In this document: in pieces, positions 26,373-35,304 of the stretch | How the letters are laid out: each line of letters opens with the position of its first letter | Position numbering within the stretch: the stretch's first letter is position 1 | Origin: Pseudomonas sp. ACM7 | GTDB taxonomy: Bacteria > Pseudomonadota > Gammaproteobacteria > Pseudomonadales > Pseudomonadaceae | DNA length: 64,000 nucleotides | Reading direction: 5' to 3' | Assembly: GCF_004136015.1 (NCBI RefSeq) | Contig: NZ_CP024866.1 | Location: forward strand, 512,327-576,326 | Position numbers and translations under genes: made by a program | Notes under the pieces: model-generated | What the model was told of the DNA's origin: nothing | The model's database searches: none | The model's input: the letters and a program-made list of their open reading frames with translations, nothing else

Positions 26373-26443
26373 GGAGCAAGCCCGCTCCCACACTGATCAC
26401 ATGAACACTGGAAATCAAATGTGGGAGCGGGCTTGCTCGCGAA
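26373..26443. repeat. REP family A inverted pair, one arm shortened
   Basis: The left arm (GGAGCAAGCCCGCTCCCACA) is shorter than the right (TGTGGGAGCGGGCTTGCTCGCGAAG), with a 27-bp centre. It lies 3' of the EamA gene. Confidence 0.88.
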
Positions 26444-26564
26444 GAACGATGACTGGGTTAGCCTGCTTCACAAAAAATCCGGCGCACTGACCGGGTTCTG
26501 TTCTGGGCCGTACTCGATGGAAGCAGGGCCGCGGATGAGGTGCTATCGAGTAGACAAACGGTAG

Positions 26565-27278
26565 TCAGCGATCGGCCGAAAACCGGTCGCGGCTGTTGGT
26601 CAGGTGCAGCCACATCGCCGCCCGCGCCGCGTCCGGATCCTGGCGTTTGATCGCATTGAGAATCGCCTCGTGCTCAAGGTTGGCCAGTTGCCCGAGCTTG
26701 CTCAAGTCCACTGCGCCGCGCTCGGCGGCATTGACGCGGGTGCGCGGGATCATGGCGCTGCCCAGATGCTGCATGATTTCGGTGAAGCACACGTTGCCGG
26801 TGGCTTCGGCGATCAGCAAGTGGAAGCGCTTGTCGGCTTCGACGCAGCTGTCGTTGTTGGCCAGCAGGCTTTGATAGTCGTCCAGCGCTTCGCGCATCTG
26901 CGCCAATTGATTGTCCGTGCGACGGGTTGCCGCCAAAGCGGCGGCCTGGGTTTCCAGACCCATGCGCAACTCCAGAATGCTGCGCACCCCCAGCGCGGTA
27001 TCGACGTTCAACCGCAGCCCCTGCTCCGGTGCTCGCTCGATAACAAAGGTGCCGATGCCGTGGCGGGTTTCCACGAGACCTGACGCCTGCAACTTCGAGA
27101 TCGCCTCGCGCACCACCGTGCGACTGACCCCGTGCTCCTGAACAATCGTGTTCTCCGACGGCAGCTTGTCCCCGGGCAGCATCTGGCCAAGCAAGATGCT
27201 CTGGGTCAGTTTGGCGACCAGGTCATGGGCCAGGTTGTGGGTGCGCTTGCGGGCAGGCGCGTCGAGGTCTTCTTGCAT
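26565..27278 (-). CDS. FadR-subfamily GntR regulator, probable glucarate-operon regulator
   Basis: A 237-residue GntR/FadR-type regulator (from ATG 27278; another ATG three codons upstream at 27287). The winged helix contains LPSENTIVQEHGVSRTVVREAISKLQASGLVETRHGIGTFV, and the all-helical FCD domain has its metal-ligand pattern in ELRMGLE, DKRFHLLIAEATGN and LEHEAILNAI. It is divergent from gudP-gudD, and the intergenic region holds repeated TTGT-N3-ACAA-like sites of the kind FadR-family proteins bind. It is probably a repressor relieved by a sugar acid; this is inference. Confidence 0.9.
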   Translation of the reverse strand: MQEDLDAPARKRTHNLAHDLVAKLTQSILLGQMLPGDKLPSENTIVQEHGVSRTVVREAISKLQASGLVETRHGIGTFVIERAPEQGLRLNVDTALGVRSILELRMGLETQAAALAATRRTDNQLAQMREALDDYQSLLANNDSCVEADKRFHLLIAEATGNVCFTEIMQHLGSAMIPRTRVNAAERGAVDLSKLGQLANLEHEAILNAIKRQDPDAARAAMWLHLTNSRDRFSADR

Positions 27279-27354
27279 GGCGATCATCCGAAAGCAGGGC
27301 TACCGGAATCGTAGCACTGCGTTCGACGGGAATCTCAGGAAAACGTCAATCAAC

Positions 27355-27365
27355 TTGTATGACAA
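27355..27365. promoter_or_regulatory. Candidate FadR-family operator 1
   Basis: TTGTATGACAA, a perfect TTGT-N3-ACAA palindrome 77 bp from the regulator start. It fits the spacing of FadR-subfamily operators. Confidence 0.55.
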
Positions 27366-27449
27366 CACTCAACAAACAGGGTATTAGAGCCCATCATCAA
27401 GGTCATGCATCACCGCAAAAGAATAATAAATACTCTACAAAGCGCCATT

Positions 27450-27460
27450 TTGTTGGACAA
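27450..27460. promoter_or_regulatory. Candidate FadR-family operator 2
   Basis: TTGTTGGACAA, a second perfect TTGT-N3-ACAA palindrome in the same intergenic region, about 100 bp before the gudP start. Confidence 0.55.
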
Positions 27461-27487
27461 CCGCTCTTGCGGGATGAAAAAACGTAG

Positions 27488-27498
27488 TTGTATGATGT
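27488..27498. promoter_or_regulatory. Candidate FadR-family operator 3 (half-degenerate)
   Basis: TTGTATGATGT repeats the left half and centre of operator 1 exactly but has a degenerate right half. It lies about 60 bp before the gudP start, where it could cover the promoter. Confidence 0.4.
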
Positions 27499-27559
27499 CT
27501 ATCAACATCGCGATACCCAGTCACACCCCGCATAAAAATAATCAGTGGGAGATAACGCA

Positions 27560-28906
27560 GTGAATACATCCATATCCGGGATGAACGATGGCGCCGATTC
27601 GGTCCTGAAGTCCGCCATCTCGAAAGTGAAACGCCATGTTCTGCCGCTGTTCGTGATCATGTTCATCGTCAACTACATTGACCGCGTGAACATCGGCTTC
27701 GTCCGCGCCCACATGGAACATGACCTGGGCATCGGCGCTGCCGCCTACGGCCTTGGCGCCGGGCTGTTCTTCATCGGTTACGCGCTATTTGAAGTCCCCT
27801 CCAACATCCTCCTGCAAAAAGTCGGCGCGCGAATCTGGCTGACCCGCATCATGCTGACCTGGGGCCTGGTCGCCGCTTGCATGGCGTTCATCCAGAACGA
27901 AACCCACTTCTACATCTTGCGATTTCTGCTGGGCGTGGCCGAAGCCGGGTTCTTCCCCGGAGTGATTTACTACTTCACCCGCTGGTTACCTGGCGTTGAG
28001 CGCGGCAAGGCGATTGCCATCTTCCTCAGCGGTTCGGCGATTGCTTCGCTGATCTCCGGCCCGCTGTCCGGGTTACTGCTGCAAATCAGCGGTTTCGGGA
28101 TGCACGGCTGGCAGTGGATGTACTTCATTGAAGGGATGTTCTCGGTCGGGCTGTGCGTGTTCGTCTGGTTCTGGCTGGACTCCAAACCCCACGACGCCAA
28201 ATGGCTAAGCCGTGAAGAACAGGACGCGCTGGTCAAGGCCATCGACGACGAACAACTGGCCCGCGAAGCCGCGACGCCGATCAAACCGTCACTGGGCACG
28301 CTGCTCAAGGATCGCCAGATCATCCTGTTTTGCCTGATCTACTTCTTCATCCAATTGACCATCTACGCCGCGACCTTCTGGCTGCCGAGCATCATCAAAA
28401 AGATGGGCGACCTGAGCGATATTCAGGTCGGGTTGTTCAACTCGATTCCATGGTTGCTGTCGATCGTCGGCATGTACGCCTTCGCTTCGCTGTCGGCCAA
28501 ATGGAAGCATCAACAAGCGTGGGTCGCCGCGGCCCTGCTGATCGCGGCGGCCGGGATGTTCATGTCCACCACCGGCGGGCCGATCTTCGCCTTCGTTGCG
28601 ATCTGCTTTGCTGCGTTGGGTTTCAAATCGGCGTCGTCGCTGTTCTGGCCGATTCCACAGGCCTATCTGGATGCGCGGATCGCTGCCGGCGTGATCGCGC
28701 TGATCAACTCGGTGGGCAACCTCGGTGGCTTCGTCGCGCCGACGACGTTCGGCCTGCTGGAAGAACGAACCGGCTCGATTCAGGGCGGGCTGTACGGCCT
28801 GGCCGCGACCTCGATCATTGCCGCGATCATCGTCTTCGCCGCACGCAATAAACCGAAATCCGCACCTGCCATTGCATCGGCCAAACAAGCGCCCAACCTC
28901 GCCTGA
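27560..28906 (+). CDS. gudP: MFS transporter for D-glucarate/galactarate (GudP type)
   Basis: A 448-residue major facilitator of the anion:cation symporter branch, with 12 helices. It shows NYIDRVNIGFVRAHMEHDLGI in the first helix, the family loop RIWLTRIMLTWGLVAACMAF and the EAGFFPGVIYYFTRWLPGVERGKAI segment. The GTG at 27560 is chosen as start because GGGAG lies 8 nt upstream; the in-frame GTG at 27545 overlaps that site. It is followed 24 bp later by glucarate dehydratase, so the substrate is most likely D-glucarate (or galactarate). Confidence 0.88.
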   Translation: MNTSISGMNDGADSVLKSAISKVKRHVLPLFVIMFIVNYIDRVNIGFVRAHMEHDLGIGAAAYGLGAGLFFIGYALFEVPSNILLQKVGARIWLTRIMLTWGLVAACMAFIQNETHFYILRFLLGVAEAGFFPGVIYYFTRWLPGVERGKAIAIFLSGSAIASLISGPLSGLLLQISGFGMHGWQWMYFIEGMFSVGLCVFVWFWLDSKPHDAKWLSREEQDALVKAIDDEQLAREAATPIKPSLGTLLKDRQIILFCLIYFFIQLTIYAATFWLPSIIKKMGDLSDIQVGLFNSIPWLLSIVGMYAFASLSAKWKHQQAWVAAALLIAAAGMFMSTTGGPIFAFVAICFAALGFKSASSLFWPIPQAYLDARIAAGVIALINSVGNLGGFVAPTTFGLLEERTGSIQGGLYGLAATSIIAAIIVFAARNKPKSAPAIASAKQAPNLA

Positions 28907-28930
28907 ACATCTGTTTTGAAGGACATAACA

Positions 28931-30274
28931 ATGAACACACAAGAAACCGCCAAAGCCCCGATCATCACCAGCATGCAGGTTGTTCCGGTGGCCGGCCACG
29001 ACGGCATGTTGCTCAACCTGAGCGGCGCCCACGGGCCGTTTTTCACCCGCAACATCGTGATCCTCAAGGACAACGCCGGTCACACCGGCGTCGGTGAAGT
29101 ACCGGGCGGCGAGCGCATTCGCCAGACCCTGGAAGATGCGCGCAGCCTGGTGGTCGGCAGTCCGATCGGCACCTACCAGAAGATCCTCAATCAAGTGCGC
29201 CAGACCTTCGCCGATCGCGATGCCGGCGGTCGCGGGTTACAAACGTTCGATTTGCGCATCACCATCCACGCCGTCACCGGCCTTGAAGCTGCCCTGCTCG
29301 ATCTGCTCGGCCAGCACCTGGACGTGCCGGTCGCGGCCTTGCTCGGTGAAGGTCAGCAGCGCGATGAAGTGAAGATGCTCGGTTACCTGTTTTACGTCGG
29401 TGATCGCAACGAAACCGACCTGGCCTACCGCAGCGAGCCGGACGCCGACAACGACTGGTTCCGCGTGCGTCACGAAAAAGCCATGACCGCCGATGCCGTG
29501 GTGCGTCTGGCCGAAGCGGCTCACTCGCGCTACGGTTTCAAGGACTTCAAACTCAAGGGCGGCGTGCTCAGTGGCGATGACGAAATCGAAGCCGTTACCG
29601 CCCTGGCCGAACGCTTCCCCGATGCGCGCATCACCCTCGATCCGAATGGCGCGTGGTCACTGAAAGAAGCCATTCGCCTGTGCCGGGATCAGCATCACGT
29701 CCTGGCTTACGCCGAAGATCCGTGCGGCTCGGAAAACGGTTATTCGGGCCGCGAAGTCATGGCTGAATTCCGTCGCGCCACGGGTTTGAAAACCGCCACC
29801 AACATGATCGCCACCGACTGGCGGGAAATGGGCCACGCGATCCAGTTGCAATCAGTGGACATTCCCCTGGCCGACCCGCACTTCTGGACCATGCAGGGTT
29901 CGGTCCGCGTGGCGCAGATGTGCCATGAGTGGGGCCTGACCTGGGGTTCGCATTCCAACAACCACTTCGATATTTCCCTGGCCATGTTCACCCACGTCGC
30001 GGCCGCCGCGCCGGGTGAAATCACCGCCATCGACACGCATTGGATCTGGCAGGACGGCCAGCGCCTGACCAAAGCGCCGCTGCAAATCGTCGGCGGCTGC
30101 GTACAAGTGCCGAAGAAACCCGGGCTGGGCGTCGAACTGGACATGGATCAGTTGGCCAGGGCCCATGAGCTGTATAAAGGCATGGGACTGGGCGCCCGGG
30201 ATGACAGCGTGGCGATGCAGTTTCTGATTCCGGGATGGAAATTCGATAACAAGCGGCCGTGTCTGGTGCGCTGA
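28931..30274 (+). CDS. gudD: Glucarate dehydratase
   Basis: A 447-residue enolase-superfamily enzyme that dehydrates D-glucarate (often also L-idarate) to 5-keto-4-deoxy-D-glucarate. It carries FKLKGGV with the KxK-type base (DFKLKGG), metal ligands in LDPNGAW, YAEDPCG and [13 protein letters not shown], and the His-Asp dyad region [13 protein letters not shown]. The ATG at 28931 has AAGGA upstream. It follows gudP by 24 bp. The later pathway enzymes (KDG dehydratase, semialdehyde dehydrogenase) are not in this window. Confidence 0.95.
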   Translation: MNTQETAKAPIITSMQVVPVAGHDGMLLNLSGAHGPFFTRNIVILKDNAGHTGVGEVPGGERIRQTLEDARSLVVGSPIGTYQKILNQVRQTFADRDAGGRGLQTFDLRITIHAVTGLEAALLDLLGQHLDVPVAALLGEGQQRDEVKMLGYLFYVGDRNETDLAYRSEPDADNDWFRVRHEKAMTADAVVRLAEAAHSRYGFKDFKLKGGVLSGDDEIEAVTALAERFPDARITLDPNGAWSLKEAIRLCRDQHHVLAYAEDPCGSENGYSGREVMAEFRRATGLKTATNMIATDWREMGHAIQLQSVDIPLADPHFWTMQGSVRVAQMCHEWGLTWGSHSNNHFDISLAMFTHVAAAAPGEITAIDTHWIWQDGQRLTKAPLQIVGGCVQVPKKPGLGVELDMDQLARAHELYKGMGLGARDDSVAMQFLIPGWKFDNKRPCLVR

Positions 30275-30304
30275 GTCCGCGGTCGCGCCTGGCCTGTTAA
30301 CTAT

Positions 30305-30338
30305 CAGCCCGACCCGCCTTTGGGCGGCCGGGTTTAAA
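30305..30338 (+). terminator. Probable terminator of the gud operon
   Basis: A GC-rich imperfect hairpin (CCCG...CCGCC-TTTG-GGCGG...CGGG) with a short TTTA tail, about 30 bp after gudD. Weak U-run, so only moderately supported. Confidence 0.5.
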
Positions 30339-30390
30339 AAACGCTCGGAGCGTAGCGTTTAACCCCCTAAAATGGCGCGCAATCGAATCA

Positions 30391-31548
30391 ATGACGGACC
30401 AAACCAACATGGATAGGCTGAAAACTCTCGCCGTTTGCGTGGCGCTGCTCGCCACCGGCCAATGCGTCGCACAGGATCAAATCGAGACGGTGGTGAATGC
30501 CGCCGTACGACCGGTCATGCAAGCCCAGGCCGTTCCTGGAATCGCCGTGGCCGTGACCGTCAACGGAAAGCCGTATTACTTCAACTACGGGGTAGCTTCG
30601 AAAGAGAGCGCACAACCCGTCACTGAAAACACCCTGTTCGAGATCGGCTCGGTGAGCAAAACCTTCACCGCCACCCTCGCCGCCTACGCTCAGGCCACCG
30701 GCAAACTGTCCCTGTCGGACAAGGCCAGCAACGTGCTGCCGGATCTGCGTGGCAGCGCGTTCGACACCATCAGCGTGCTGCAACTGGGCACCTACAGCGC
30801 CGGTGGCCTGCCACTGCAATTCCCCGACGATGCCGATGCACCGGACAAGATGCTCGGCTATTTCAAGCAGTGGAAACCGACCTACATCGCCGGCACCCAT
30901 CGGCAGTATTCGAACCCGAGCCTGGGGTTGTTCGGTTACCTCGCCGCCCAAAGCATGGGCGCACCGTTTGATGACGTGATGGAAAAAACCCTGCTGCCGA
31001 AACTCGGACTGAAGCACACCTACCTCACGGTGCCGCAGGCTCAAATGGGGCTTTACGCTCAAGGTTACAACAAGGATGACAAGCCTGTGCGGGTTGGGCC
31101 GGGGGCACTGGATTCGGAGGCTTATGGCGTCAAAACCAGCGCTGCGGACCTGATTCGTTATGTTGAAGTGAACATGAAACCGTCGGGACTTGAAACGCCG
31201 ATGCAGCGGGCCGTCGCCATCACTCACAACGGGTATTACAAGGTCGGCGACATGACCCAAGGCCTGGGATGGGAGTTCTACCACTATCCGGTCACCCTCG
31301 ATACGTTGCTTGCTGGCAATTCGACGCAGATGGCGATGGAGGCTCACGAAGTCCAGTGGCTGACCCCGCCGCAACCTCAACCAGAAAACGTATTGATCAA
31401 CAAAACCGGCTCAACAAGCGGCTTCGGTGCCTACGTGGCGTATGTGCCATCGAAAGACATCGGCATTGTGATCCTGGCCAACAAAAACTACCCGAACCCT
31501 GAGCGGATCAAGATTGCTCATACGATATTGAGCGCACTGGCGAAGTAA
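30391..31548 (+). CDS. ampC: Class C beta-lactamase AmpC
   Basis: A 385-residue periplasmic serine beta-lactamase. All class C motifs are present: SVSK at 87-90 (nucleophile Ser87), YSN at 173-175, and KTG at 338-340. A signal peptide (MDRLKTLAVCVALLATGQCVA) precedes the mature enzyme; the Met at 30409 gives a more usual signal peptide than the one at 30391, so either may be the start. No ampR gene is adjacent, unlike in P. aeruginosa, so control by a divergent AmpR is not evident here. Confidence 0.93.
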   Translation: MTDQTNMDRLKTLAVCVALLATGQCVAQDQIETVVNAAVRPVMQAQAVPGIAVAVTVNGKPYYFNYGVASKESAQPVTENTLFEIGSVSKTFTATLAAYAQATGKLSLSDKASNVLPDLRGSAFDTISVLQLGTYSAGGLPLQFPDDADAPDKMLGYFKQWKPTYIAGTHRQYSNPSLGLFGYLAAQSMGAPFDDVMEKTLLPKLGLKHTYLTVPQAQMGLYAQGYNKDDKPVRVGPGALDSEAYGVKTSAADLIRYVEVNMKPSGLETPMQRAVAITHNGYYKVGDMTQGLGWEFYHYPVTLDTLLAGNSTQMAMEAHEVQWLTPPQPQPENVLINKTGSTSGFGAYVAYVPSKDIGIVILANKNYPNPERIKIAHTILSALAK

Positions 31549-31564
31549 TCTAGTACCCCTTACC

Positions 31565-31654
31565 TGTGGGAGCGAGCTTGCTCGCGATAGCAGTCTGATA
31601 GTCGAAATAGATGTCGAATGTGATGGCCTTATCGCGAGCAAGCTCGCTCCCACA
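31565..31654. repeat. REP family A inverted pair
   Basis: Arms starting TGTGGGAGCGAGCTTGCTCG lie around a 40-bp centre, 17 bp after ampC. Confidence 0.92.
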
Positions 31655-31675
31655 GGGTTTGGCAGTGACAAACAA

Positions 31676-31704
31676 AATGGGCGACCCCTTTGAGGTCACC
31701 CATT
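31676..31704 (-). terminator. Terminator of the DUF6124-like gene
   Basis: Stem AATGGGYGACC/GGTCRCCCATT with one mismatch and a TTTTG tail on the minus strand, 18 bp after the stop. It closely resembles the hairpin at 32324-32356. Confidence 0.75.
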
Positions 31705-31721
31705 GTCGTTACTGCGTCAAC

Positions 31722-32114
31722 TCAATGCCTAGTCGGCGGCTGAGCGTCAGGTGCATCGCTTCTCGGATCAAGATTTTCCCGTGCCTGATTCACCAACAAC
31801 TCGGCGACCGCCGCCAATTGTTGAATCGACAGCAGCACCTTGCGGTTCGAGCCTTCCAGTTTTCCGGCAAAACTCGCAATCAGGACATTCAGGGTGGCAA
31901 GGTTTTCGCAGGCCTGATTTAGCAGGGTTAGTGTGTCAACACCAGGAGCAACAGTGAAAATCTGCTGGGTCGTGGCAGTACGCCTGGGGTTTCGGGCGAC
32001 TGCGCCTTTTGCGGTTTCACACAGCTTCGCGGGATCGAGATGATCGGCGTCGGTTAGGGTTTGCGGTTGATGCTTGCTGAACTTTTTCACAGACGAGGCT
32101 CCTTTTTGTGCCAT
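31722..32114 (-). CDS. DUF6124-like (DUF3077-type) Pseudomonas protein
   Basis: A 130-residue protein from the ATG at 32114. The C-terminal half (FTVAPGVDTLTLLNQACENLATLNVLIASFAGKLEGSNRKVLLSIQQLAAVAELLVNQARENLDP) matches the helical core of small Pseudomonas proteins called DUF6124/DUF3077. The N-terminus is basic and probably disordered. Such genes are scattered and often multicopy in Pseudomonas; function is unknown. The in-frame extension to 32222 has no ribosome binding site and is not used. Confidence 0.78.
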   Translation of the reverse strand: MAQKGASSVKKFSKHQPQTLTDADHLDPAKLCETAKGAVARNPRRTATTQQIFTVAPGVDTLTLLNQACENLATLNVLIASFAGKLEGSNRKVLLSIQQLAAVAELLVNQARENLDPRSDAPDAQPPTRH

Positions 32115-32302
32115 TGGTGTTTTCGTCCCTGGATCCCTCAGTGTCGCGGATTCCGACGTCCGACCGCGATTTCGCGGTGGCTGACGAAGGCTAGCGGTGC
32201 TCTCTGACAGAAACCAGTTCATAAAGACCGACAGGACTTGCAGGAAACTTCCGAGACCAATAGAAGCCAGTACATCTCACCCCGAAACACCCGATTTTTT
32301 TT

Positions 32303-32397
32303 TGTAGCAGCTGCCGAGCAAACAAAATGGGCGACCTCTTGAGGTCGCCCATTTTTCATTGTTGTAGCAGCTGGCGCAGGCTGCGCCAGCTGCTACA
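32303..32397. repeat. REP family C elements around a hairpin
   Basis: A half-element (TGTAGCAGCTGCCG, 32303-32316) is followed by the terminator at 32324-32356 and then a complete palindrome at 32363-32397 (TGTAGCAGCTGGCGCAGG and its inverse). The terminator appears to separate the two REP-derived parts. Confidence 0.8.
32324..32356 (-). terminator. Terminator of the DUF4174 gene
   Basis: A perfect 15-bp stem AAAATGGGCGACCTC/GAGGTCGCCCATTTT with a 2-base loop and T-rich tails on both strands, 53 bp after the DUF4174 stop. Near-duplicate of the 31676-31704 hairpin. Confidence 0.85.
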
Positions 32398-32408
32398 AAA
32401 GTCTGCGT

Positions 32409-32987
32409 TTAATCATCCGGCATTTCAGGCGGCTTGGCGGGCTTCGCCGGTTTGCCTGGTTTTGCGCCCTTGGCGCCCTTTGCACCATTGACCGGTTCAG
32501 CCGCTTCAACAGGGGTCGCGACCGTCGGCGCTGCGGCTTCTTTTTCGGTCGCTGGCAGGGCGTCGATCGTGTCGAAAATTTTCTTCAAATCGACCGATTT
32601 TGATTCATCCCCCGAACTCTCAAACTTCTTCTCGCCGTCCTTGCCCACCAGGATGACTTTGCTCTTCGCGCCGGCACCCAACTTGAGCGAGCGGATCAAT
32701 GCCGCCGTGTCTTGTGGCCCCAGGTCTTTGCCCTCGCGCTGGCCCATCAAATTGAGCACGGTGTACAGGACCATGTTTCGCTCGGTGAACCCCTTGCGGT
32801 TGGCCGGCTCATCCAGCGACTTTTTCAGGCTGACCCACGTGGGATCGACCGTACTTGGAGCGATGACAATCAATGGCCGGGACCTGCCCTTGTCCATATC
32901 CAGCGGTGAGCCGTCATCGGCAGCGAACAAGGGGCCGGTGAAAGCCAGCAGGGTAGTCAGGGTCAATGACCTGATGAGCATGCGCAT
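32409..32987 (-). CDS. DUF4174 domain protein, exported
   Basis: A 192-residue protein with a signal peptide (MRMLIRSLTLTTLLAFTGPLFA) and a DUF4174 domain (RSRPLIVIAPSTVDPTWVSLKKSLDEP...KVILVGKDGEKKFES), a thioredoxin-like fold without a CXXC motif. The C-terminus is a low-complexity run of GAK and PAK units (about residues 165-188). It is probably periplasmic. Function unknown. Confidence 0.85.
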   Translation of the reverse strand: MRMLIRSLTLTTLLAFTGPLFAADDGSPLDMDKGRSRPLIVIAPSTVDPTWVSLKKSLDEPANRKGFTERNMVLYTVLNLMGQREGKDLGPQDTAALIRSLKLGAGAKSKVILVGKDGEKKFESSGDESKSVDLKKIFDTIDALPATEKEAAAPTVATPVEAAEPVNGAKGAKGAKPGKPAKPAKPPEMPDD

Positions 32988-33160
32988 CTCCTTTTGATAT
33001 CCACGCTCTAATGATTGCGCATCGCGGCGTTCGTTCCGGGTGACGCTCGCAATTATGTCTCGCCTTGCCCCAAGCTTAGGTCAGGGCGGTCATTGCGCAA
33101 CAGGCTGAGCTAATCTCATAGCTCAAAAACAACGCCCTGATTTGCCGTGAGGACCTGTGC

Positions 33161-33451
33161 ATGAGCGCTCAGTTGAACCACACCATCGTCTGGTGTCGCG
33201 ACAAGCAGACATCAGCCAACTATCTGGCAGACATCCTCGGCCTGCCCAGCCCCGAACCCTTCGGACCGATGCTGATCGTCAAGTTCGACAACGGTGTGTC
33301 GCTGGACTTCTACGACAATGACCCGCCGATTGCCTCCCAGCACTACGCGTTTTTGATCGGTGACGACGATTTCGATGCGGCCTTCACCCGCCTGCAAGCC
33401 AGACAGCAACCCTGGTGGGCCGACCCCGATAATCGGGGCTTTATGGGTTAA
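33161..33451 (+). pseudogene. VOC (glyoxalase-fold) protein gene, truncated at the 3' end
   Basis: The 96-residue frame starts as a normal VOC family protein (LNHTIVWCRDKQTSANYLADILGLPSPEPFGPMLIVKFDNGVSLDFYD... FLIGDDDFDAAF), but intact relatives are about 125-130 residues and end with a strand bearing the last metal-ligand Glu (GHLLE-type motif). Here, after WADPDNRG, the sequence runs into a terminator-like hairpin (CCCCGATAATCGGGG CTTT) and a stop. Only 27 bp remain before the next gene, so no shifted tail exists. The ribosome binding site (GAGG) and start are intact. Probably a deletion product. Confidence 0.65.
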
Positions 33452-33478
33452 ATTTTACAAAATCACCTCTGGTACACG

Positions 33479-34264
33479 CTAAAAGGCCAGTTTGTACCCG
33501 ATCAGCACCAGCATCGTAGCCAGGCAAGGCCGCAGCACTTCATCGGAGATGCGGCCCGTCAGGTGGCTGCCCAGGTAAATCCCCGGCAGCGAACCGATCA
33601 GCAAATAACCCAGCACGTGCCAATCCATGTTGCCCATGCTCGCATGGCCAAGGCCGGCAACCAGGGTCAGCGGTACGGCGTGCGCGATTTCCGTGCCCAC
33701 CAGGCGGCGGGTCGGCAACAGCGGATAGAGAATGAACAACGCGACGGTGCCCAGGGCGCCAGCGCCGATGGAGGTCAGGGCAACCATGGTGCCAAGGACC
33801 AAGCCAGTGATCACGGTCAGCGCATTCAAGCGGTTGCCGCTGGGGTTGTAATGACCGCCCGCGCGTTTGTGGGCGAAATCGAGCAGGCGTTTCTTGAAGA
33901 AAATCGCCAGCGCCGTGGCAAACAGGACAAAGCCCAACGCCTGTTTGATGACCGCATTCATCGCCTCGGGCGACGTTTGCAAGGTGCTCAGGAACCACAG
34001 CGTCAGCGCCACTGCCGGCACACTGCCAAGGGTCAGCCAACCGGTAATGGCCCAGTCGATGTTCTTGTTCTTTCTATGAACCAGCACACCACTGGACTTG
34101 GTGATCGCCGCGTACAGCAAATCCGTCCCCACTGCGGTGGCCGGATTGACCCCGAACCACAACAGAATGGGAGTCATCAACGAACCGCCACCGACCCCGG
34201 TCATCCCGACAATAAAGCCGACCACCAGACCTGCCACGACTAAACCGAAATTACCGAATTCCAT
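33479..34264 (-). CDS. TauE/SafE family sulfite exporter-type permease
   Basis: A 261-residue inner-membrane protein from the ATG at 34264 with about eight helices in two inverted repeats. Family signatures are VVGFIVGMTGVGGGSLMTPIL near the N-terminus and ALTSIGAGALGTVALFILYPLLPTRRLVGTEIAHAVPLTLVAG in the middle. Such proteins export sulfite or organosulfonates; no sulphur genes are adjacent, so the substrate is unknown. A Met four codons upstream (34276) is an alternative start. Confidence 0.9.
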   Translation of the reverse strand: MEFGNFGLVVAGLVVGFIVGMTGVGGGSLMTPILLWFGVNPATAVGTDLLYAAITKSSGVLVHRKNKNIDWAITGWLTLGSVPAVALTLWFLSTLQTSPEAMNAVIKQALGFVLFATALAIFFKKRLLDFAHKRAGGHYNPSGNRLNALTVITGLVLGTMVALTSIGAGALGTVALFILYPLLPTRRLVGTEIAHAVPLTLVAGLGHASMGNMDWHVLGYLLIGSLPGIYLGSHLTGRISDEVLRPCLATMLVLIGYKLAF

Positions 34265-34366
34265 TAACACGCCCACAAAAAACGCATGAAAAATCTGCCC
34301 CGCAGCATAGCGATTTTTCTTATAACCAGTTATATCGATGCGATCTATCTTTATGCACTTCCCTGC

Positions 34367-35116
34367 TTACTGAACCGGCAAGAAATTCAAAAACAGCAAA
34401 CTCTGCGCGTAATTCAAGCCGATCCGTCGGTAGCGCTCGTCCAGCATCTGCGTCAGCAGATCCAGCCGCGCGACGATCTTGCCGAACTCCACGGCAAAAC
34501 TCAGGTTGCTGCCCTCCTCCGAGATTTCATTGGAGAACAGCAACGGCTCGCCGTTCTTGCTTTGCCGCTGGCTGAGTATCCAGGTGGCTTTCTCTATGTT
34601 GCGGGCAGCGTTGCTGACGAACGTCGGGTTGATCGCATCCGTCATGTAGAACTCGAGCCGATTGCCGTGGGCGGTGACGAGCATGCTGCCGATGGCATAG
34701 ATGAAGGCACCGACCCGGTCGCCGAGAAACTCCGGGCTCATGGCATAACTCAGCGCAGCCAGGTCTTTTTTGCCCCCCAGGGTCGGCAGCGGTTGTTGCT
34801 GTTCGATGGCCATGCGCACTTGCTTGCCAGCGGTGCGGGCGTCGAGGAAACCGGATTTTTTCAGCTCGTCCGGGTTGCGCAGGTAAAGCTTACTCATCAG
34901 CAGGTAGAGGCTGTCGAGGTTGTCGCGCATCGCCAGGGTCGCTATGCGGTCGACGCTGGTCTGGAGGAACTCCTGGGGTTTGCCCTCGCGGAACTGGCTG
35001 ACGATCTCGTTGCCCTGCTGCTGGCTGCACCCGGAGGCTGCGAGCATCGACAAGCAGGCCAACAGCAGGCAACGGCGGCGGATTGACGGGGTGGTGCGGG
35101 GTAAAACTCGAGCCAT
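34367..35116 (-). CDS. Putative lipoprotein, unknown function
   Basis: From the ATG at 35116 the product is 249 residues. It has a basic N-terminus (RRRC), a hydrophobic core and a lipobox-like AASGC (Cys about 29), so it is probably a lipoprotein. The mature part is helical (SQFREGKPQEFLQTSVDRIATLAMRDNLDSLYLLMSKLYLRNPDELKKSG) with no recognised domain. No good ribosome binding site is seen, so the start is uncertain. It is divergent from the aldo/keto reductase. Confidence 0.75.
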   Translation of the reverse strand: MARVLPRTTPSIRRRCLLLACLSMLAASGCSQQQGNEIVSQFREGKPQEFLQTSVDRIATLAMRDNLDSLYLLMSKLYLRNPDELKKSGFLDARTAGKQVRMAIEQQQPLPTLGGKKDLAALSYAMSPEFLGDRVGAFIYAIGSMLVTAHGNRLEFYMTDAINPTFVSNAARNIEKATWILSQRQSKNGEPLLFSNEISEEGSNLSFAVEFGKIVARLDLLTQMLDERYRRIGLNYAQSLLFLNFLPVQ

Positions 35117-35304
35117 GGGTTCTTGAACTTGGGCATGGGCCGGCGGTGGGGATTCGCCGCAGGCTGGCCAAGGATAGAGCCGTGATTCCTGAAAAAGTGC
35201 AGTGCCGACGGTCCGTAAGCGTTGGCAAGCACGTGCTCGAAGGAACCACCGGGCTATTCTGCTGCCCACTGAAGTATCGATCGAAATTCAGAAAGGAGGT
35301 TTGA

